64,000 nucleotides of DNA, from the NCBI RefSeq assembly GCF_024172165.1, contig NZ_JAMZEB010000002.1, positions 6,717,501-6,781,500 of the forward strand, given 5' to 3'. Below, piece after piece: positions 60,116 to 64,000 of the stretch. This stretch comes from Nonomuraea thailandensis. Its GTDB lineage: Bacteria; Actinomycetota; Actinomycetes; Streptosporangiales; Streptosporangiaceae. A program made the translations under genes and the position numbers. The stretch's first letter is position 1, and every line of letters begins with the position of its first letter. The notes below the pieces were generated by a model. That model worked only from the letters and a program-made list of their open reading frames with translations, was not told where the DNA came from and did no database searches.

Positions 60116-61135
60116 TCAGGAGGCGGTTGCCTGGTGCGGGTCGCCGAGGTACGGGAACCGGTCCAGGGTGTCGGTGTGCGGCTGCAGACCGGTGGGCGGG
60201 GCCTCGTTCTTGGTGAGGAACGCGACGCGGATGTTGATGACGTCTTCGGTGAAGGTCCGGCCGTTCGGGTACACGGCCGGCTTCGACGGGTCGAAGCGCA
60301 GCACGTCCGGCAGGAGGCCGTGCTCGTTGATCGCGGTGATCGCCTCCTCGCGCGAGTAGCCGCCGGTGTGGCCCAGCAGGTGGACGAACTGGTCCGTCCA
60401 GTTGTCCCGGTCGTTGACCGGCTCGCCGGCGTTGTAGTCCTCCTTGGTGTCGTCGGTGTTGAAGAAGCTGCTCATCGACGGGTGCCCGGCCCGGTCGGCG
60501 TGGACGAGCTCGCCGTCGCGCAGGACGCTGCAGCGGCCCCAGATGTGCAGCTCGGGCTGGGGCGCCAGCTCCGCGGTCGGCACTTCGACGGCCATGGAGA
60601 AGACGTTGGCCGTGAGGTTGGAGTCGACGCCGGTCCACGGGGACTTCCCGCCCAGGTGCGGGGCGGTGAAGTTCCGCTTGCCGCTGGTGTCGAACAGGCT
60701 CTTGATCCCGTCGAAGTCGAAGAAGAAGGCGTCGCTGCGGCTGCCGGCGGCCACCTGGTAGTCGCCGCTGCCGACCACGTTGGCCTGGGGGCCGAAGGAG
60801 ACGGCGGCATCCGACACGATCTTGGTGCCGGCCGCCTCGGGCTTGCGGGACTCCGCGCCGGTCGCCATGAAGACGCTGTAGGTCTGCGAGCCGTCGGCCT
60901 CCGGTGGGCTGAAGACCCAGCTGAAGGCGACGTCGGTCAGGTAGTCGCCGTCGTTGTCGATGTTCAGCCGGTAGACGGCGTCGGGGTGCAGGGCATCGGC
61001 GTTGGGATTGGCGTTGAGGATGATGGCGGTCCTGCTGGGATCGCCGGGTGCGGTGAAGGCGTACAGGTCGCACAGGTCGAGGCGCTGGTCGCCGAGGGGT
61101 GGCCCGAGGCTGAGGCCGGTGAAGTGGTTGGACAT
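60116..61135 (-). CDS. DUF4331 domain-containing protein
   Basis: 339 residues from the ATG at 61135 with AAAGGG upstream. DUF4331 pattern: DLCDLYAFTAPGDPSRTAII near the start, LNANPNADALHPDAVYRLNI, DAFFFDFDGIKSLFD, then the conserved GHPSMSSFFN (in this family often HPLVNEVVI) and DVLRFDPSKPAVYPNGRTFT near the C-terminus. No signal peptide. The family is widespread, often with stress or envelope genes; function unknown. Separate transcription unit next to the STAS gene. Confidence 0.9.
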   Translation of the reverse strand: MSNHFTGLSLGPPLGDQRLDLCDLYAFTAPGDPSRTAIILNANPNADALHPDAVYRLNIDNDGDYLTDVAFSWVFSPPEADGSQTYSVFMATGAESRKPEAAGTKIVSDAAVSFGPQANVVGSGDYQVAAGSRSDAFFFDFDGIKSLFDTSGKRNFTAPHLGGKSPWTGVDSNLTANVFSMAVEVPTAELAPQPELHIWGRCSVLRDGELVHADRAGHPSMSSFFNTDDTKEDYNAGEPVNDRDNWTDQFVHLLGHTGGYSREEAITAINEHGLLPDVLRFDPSKPAVYPNGRTFTEDVINIRVAFLTKNEAPPTGLQPHTDTLDRFPYLGDPHQATAS

Positions 61136-61355
61136 GTCGGGGCCCTTTCATCGCTCCCACCGCATTTGGAGCGTTCCAAATGCGCCGGTGGAGTGGCTCA
61201 GGAGTTGATCTCCGCTTGATCTGTTTCTGCAGGTTAAGCCCTCTCTGTCGAAATGGCCGAGACGTCCTGGCGGGTGGCGAGTCGCTCGGCTCATGCATGC
61301 GTTCCCGGCCTGGAGCAGGCCCGGTCTTCGCGGTGGTGCTCCTCACCCGGATCGC
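61136..61355. other. Intergenic, no gene seen
   Basis: Upstream region of the DUF4331 gene; likely holds its promoter, not identified. Confidence 0.4.
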
Positions 61356-61390
61356 GCCGGGGCCGGCCGTCTCAGCGGCACGGCCCCGGC
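61356..61390. terminator. Strong hairpin after the secreted Cys-rich protein gene
   Basis: GCCGGGGCCG (61356) and CGGCCCCGGC (61381) form a perfect 10-bp stem, extended inward by GCCG/CGGC with one bulged A; it begins 9 bases after the stop codon of the minus-strand gene. Confidence 0.7.
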
Positions 61391-61398
61391 CCGAGGCC

Positions 61399-62400
61399 TC
61401 ACACCCACTCGGCGACCCGGAAGACCGAGAGCATGTCGTTCCGCCGAGGATCGGTCACGTCCGTGTACGGGTAGAAGGACGCCTCGACGCCGACCCAGCC
61501 CCGCCAACCGCCCTGGTCGTCGATGACCTGGAGCAGCGGGTAGACGTGGGAGTTGCCCTTGTGGCACTGGCTGCCCTTGGCCAGGCAGGTGCACCAGTGC
61601 CAGTGGGTGTCGCGGCGGTCCTTGCCGGTGATCTGCTGGAGGTAGGTCTGCAGGCTGTGATCCTTGTCGTAGGGTGCCGGGCAGTCGCAGTTCGTTGTCG
61701 TCTGCGTCTTGTACGCCATGCACCACGTGGTTCCCGTGCACCGGATGTACGCGCTCATGTCCCAGGTCCGGTCGACGTGGTCGACGGCGCCCTTGGTGGC
61801 GCGGTCGTACGTCATGGTCAGCGGCGCGTCGTGGGCGCGTACCGCCTCCATCGGCCGCCGCACCGCGAGCCCGGCGTTGCTCCCGTACCCGTACCCGTGT
61901 GTGAGCCTGCGCGAGTACTTGAAGGTCAGACGGGTGTACGTGCTGTCGGGCGCGGTGTCGACCCACCACTCCTCGGTGCGCCACGTGGTCTGGTCCCACG
62001 TGATGTTGACGTACTGACGTCCGGCGGTGGCGTGCAGGGAGAAGGATCCGGTTCTGACCTCCGGCGCGGGGGAAAGGAAGCCGCCGGCCGTCTTGATCTC
62101 GCAGGGCCGCACGGTGGTGTTCGTGCCGGAGCAGTTTCCGCTGGGAACGGTGCCCGTCCCGACGCGGGCGGCGGGCTTGCCCTGGCTCCACGCCCAGGTG
62201 TCGCTGCGCACCTTGCCCGTGGAGGAGAACGCGTACGTGCCCAGGCGGACCCAGTTGCTCCCGGACTGCTCCTGCAGTGACCCGAAGGAGACGACGTAGT
62301 TCGCCCTGTTGCCCGGCAACGCGGCGGCGGACGCCGAGCCGGCTGAGCAGATCAGCCCTGCCACCATCAGCAGGACACATCCCACGGAACCCACTCGCAT
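61399..62400 (-). CDS. Secreted cysteine-containing protein of unknown function
   Basis: 333 residues with a Sec signal peptide (VGSVGCVLLMVAGLICSAGS, cleavage after ASA). The mature part is rich in Trp, Tyr and Thr, with about nine Cys spread over its length (for example TTNCDCPAPYDKDH and HWHWCTCLAKGSQCHKGNSH), suggesting disulphide bonds. The pattern of beta-rich repeats, such as YVVSFGSLQEQSGSNWVRLG, hints at a lectin or adhesive fold, but I cannot assign a family. Single gene with a strong terminator after it. Confidence 0.85.
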   Translation of the reverse strand: MRVGSVGCVLLMVAGLICSAGSASAAALPGNRANYVVSFGSLQEQSGSNWVRLGTYAFSSTGKVRSDTWAWSQGKPAARVGTGTVPSGNCSGTNTTVRPCEIKTAGGFLSPAPEVRTGSFSLHATAGRQYVNITWDQTTWRTEEWWVDTAPDSTYTRLTFKYSRRLTHGYGYGSNAGLAVRRPMEAVRAHDAPLTMTYDRATKGAVDHVDRTWDMSAYIRCTGTTWCMAYKTQTTTNCDCPAPYDKDHSLQTYLQQITGKDRRDTHWHWCTCLAKGSQCHKGNSHVYPLLQVIDDQGGWRGWVGVEASFYPYTDVTDPRRNDMLSVFRVAEWV

Positions 62401-62672
62401 CCGTAGTTCCCTTCAGTGATCTGAGGGGAACAGACGTTAGGGCGCGGCGGTATGCCGGCGGTATGCCGGTGACCGGGCACGCACACCGTGGCGTCGGCCG
62501 CCCGCGGAGCACATCCTCCCCGACGCTGCCAAGCCGCTCGCGGTGAAGTTCGCGCGCGAAGAGGCCAGCGGCACCGTCGTGCAGGACCGGCAGGCCGGCG
62601 CAAGGCCCTGTCGTTCGCGCGGGCGGCTTCCCCCGCGCTGCGGTTCCCACCCGGATCGCTCTAGGATCACCT
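62401..62672. other. Intergenic, no gene seen
   Basis: Contains the tandem CGGCGGTATGC/CGGCGGTATGC at about 62446-62467 upstream of the secreted-protein gene, in its likely promoter region. Confidence 0.4.
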
Positions 62673-62993
62673 CATGTCCGACCTCGCCACCGTGATCCCT
62701 CCCGCGGAGGTCGCCGAGGCCGCGTCGCGCGCCACGCGGGAGGCGCTCCGGGCCGCGCCCGCCGCGGCCAGGCCGGGCCGGCCGGCTGCATGCGCGGCCT
62801 GTTCGAGCACGATGCCGGTGCGGTCATCGAGCAGGACGAGCCGCCCATGAACGGCGAGGGGGCCGGGTGCACGGGGACGTACCACCTCGTGGTCGATGAC
62901 GGCTCGCCGTACTGCGCGTGCGGCATCGACGTGTGGCGCTCGCGCGCCGGCAGGATCTGTCCCGAGGACGCCCGCAGGAAGACCCGCGGGTGA
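62673..62993 (+). pseudogene. Small Cys-containing protein, probably frameshifted
   Basis: An ATG at 62673 starts SDLATVIPPAEVAEAASRAT, which runs into a stop. In another frame, from about 62790, MRGLFEHDAGAVIEQDEPPM, then YHLVVDDGSPYCACGIDVWR and CPEDARRKTRG continues to 62993. The break lies in a CCGG-repeat tract near 62775. The second half alone (67 residues, ATG 62790) might still be made. The stop overlaps the permease GTG. Confidence 0.5.
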
Positions 62994-63730
62994 CGGTCGG
63001 AACCATCCTCGGCCTGCTCGGCGTGGGCGTCGTGGCGGGCGTGGTGAGCACGGTGGTGAGCCTCGCCTCGATCGTCTCCTACCCCGCCCTGCTCGCCTTC
63101 GGCCTGCCCCCGCTCACCGCGAACGTCACCAACACCGTCGCCCTCCTCTTCACCGGCGTCGGCGCGGCCGCCGGGTCCCGGCCCGAGCTGGCCGGGGAGG
63201 GCCGGCGGATGCTCCGGCTCGGCCCGATCGCCGCGCTGGGCGGCGCGGCGGGCGCGCTCCTGCTGCTGGTGACGCCGGCCAGGACGTTCGAGCTCATCGC
63301 GCCCTGGCTGATCGCGATGGCCTCGCTCCTGCTGGTCCGCCCGCCGTCCGGCGGCGGGCGGGGCGAGCACGGGACGCTGGGGCGGATCGTGTTGTTCGTC
63401 GTCACCTGCTACACCGGCTACTTCGGCGCAGCGGGCGGGATCCTGCTGTTCGCGCTCCTGACCGCGATGATCGACCAGCCGGCCGCCAAGCTGAACGCGA
63501 TGAAGAACGTGCTGTCCGGCCTGGCCAACGCGGTGGCCGCGGTCGGCTTCGCGCTTTTCGGGCCGGTGGACTGGAGCGCGGTGGCCCCGCTGGCGGCCGG
63601 CTTCCTGCTCGGCGGATGGGTCGGGCCCAAGATCGCCCGCCGCCTGCCCGGCCACAGCCTGCGTTACCTCGCCGCCGCCTGCGGGCTGGCGATCGCGATC
63701 AAGCTGGGCTGGGACTCGTACGCCGGTTGA
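62990..63730 (+). CDS. TauE/SafE family permease
   Basis: 246 residues from a GTG overlapping the preceding stop, with GGAAGA upstream. About seven or eight membrane segments. First half GVGVVAGVVSTVVSLASIVS and PALLAFGLPPLTANVTNTVA, second half CYTGYFGAAGGILLFALLTA with the repeated G-x-x-G-x-x-GG signature of this family, then NAMKNVLSGLANAVAAVGFA. Members export sulfite, sulfoacetate or other small organic anions. Context gives no clue to cargo. Confidence 0.92.
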   Translation: MTVGTILGLLGVGVVAGVVSTVVSLASIVSYPALLAFGLPPLTANVTNTVALLFTGVGAAAGSRPELAGEGRRMLRLGPIAALGGAAGALLLLVTPARTFELIAPWLIAMASLLLVRPPSGGGRGEHGTLGRIVLFVVTCYTGYFGAAGGILLFALLTAMIDQPAAKLNAMKNVLSGLANAVAAVGFALFGPVDWSAVAPLAAGFLLGGWVGPKIARRLPGHSLRYLAAACGLAIAIKLGWDSYAG

Positions 63731-64000
63731 GCTCGACGCGGTGAGCAGGGGTGTTCCGGTCACCGCGGTAGCTCGTATGCCCGTCATCCGGGCGAACACA
63801 CTCATCGGCAGGCGCACTGTTGTGCGCCGTCACCGGCCATGCACTTCCCTGGAACACCCCGCCCACTGGTCACGCCGGCGACGCCGTCATCGAGCACACG
63901 CCCGCCGGTCCCGTCACCGGGGCCGCCTGACGACCGCGTCCATCCGGCTCAACCGCGAATGGCGGCTGCCGTACCGGCGTTATCGCCTGGTGCACTGGTA
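63731..64000. other. Right edge, no complete gene
   Basis: A plus-strand frame near the end (TTASIRLNREWRLPYRRYRL) may be the start of a gene continuing beyond the window. Not enough to call. Confidence 0.3.

Noticed and set aside
59286..61346. A 686-codon minus-strand frame
   Set aside because: It overlaps the DUF4331 and STAS genes in another frame and is Arg/Pro-rich, typical of a high-GC shadow.
1..64000. CRISPR array or restriction/defence island
   Set aside because: No regularly spaced 25-40 base repeats were seen and no cas, restriction or known defence genes were recognised; DUF4259 alone is not sufficient.

Overview
The window is very GC-rich, with strong G/C bias at third codon positions, frequent GTG starts, many ATGA/GTGA gene overlaps and a large number of TetR, XRE, IclR, HxlR, ArsR and AraC regulators. 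This points to a filamentous actinomycete (Streptosporangiaceae/Nonomuraea-like is my best guess). No rRNA, complete tRNA or CRISPR array is present. The character is accessory and catabolic rather than housekeeping.

Left part (1-9.6 kb): two divergent operons. Leftward run a DauR/YheO-type regulator, a class V PLP enzyme, a RidA enamine deaminase and an amidohydrolase cut by the window edge. Rightward run a complete Dpp/Opp-type ABC importer (lipoprotein, two permeases, a fused double ATPase) and an ArsR-like regulator. Together they look like import and breakdown of an unknown amide, peptide or opine-like compound. At 9.8-10.25 kb there is no gene but a compact set of paired direct repeats and two tRNA 3'-end remnants, which look like a used integration site.

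10.7-19.4 kb: a TetR regulator divergent from a class C beta-lactamase-like serine hydrolase; a four-gene overlapping operon (acyl-CoA-dehydrogenase-like flavin monooxygenase, MFS transporter, HSL-type esterase, flavin reductase); a second MFS gene; and TetR and XRE-cupin regulators. One 19-bp sequence occurs upstream of the monooxygenase operon and, inverted, upstream of the TetR gene, which defines a likely local regulon.

19.4-32 kb: a complete aromatic catabolic cluster controlled by an IclR regulator. Leftward: Rieske dioxygenase alpha subunit, ferredoxin, ferredoxin reductase, beta subunit, meta-cleavage hydrolase, cis-dihydrodiol dehydrogenase, acyl-CoA synthetase and a small GNAT-like protein. 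Rightward: an MDR oxidoreductase, then MhpB, MhpD, MhpF and MhpE. These enzymes suffice to take 3-phenylpropionate (or a close relative) to succinate, pyruvate and acetyl-CoA.

32-64 kb: a mosaic of intact genes and debris. An IS element (33.1-34.3 kb) cuts an unknown gene. Fragments of recombinases, transposases, oxidoreductases, aldo/keto reductases, a VOC protein, a luciferase-like flavoprotein, a MarR regulator, a hydrolase and a metallopeptidase follow, many with single-base frameshifts or internal deletions. Intact islands include a quinone/catechol-type operon (38.9-43.9 kb: MDR, SDR, DoxX, NAD(P)-binding protein, intradiol dioxygenase, SnoaL-like protein) next to a frameshifted TetR gene; a TetR/membrane hydrolase pair with a triple operator; an AraC/GyrI regulator; a PhyH dioxygenase; an aldo/keto reductase; an XRE-MmyB regulator; a multi-pass membrane protein; STAS and DUF4331 proteins; a secreted Cys-rich protein; and a TauE-family permease. 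Gene breakage is almost confined to the right half, which suggests a decaying accessory or chromosome-arm region. Part of it could be assembly error.
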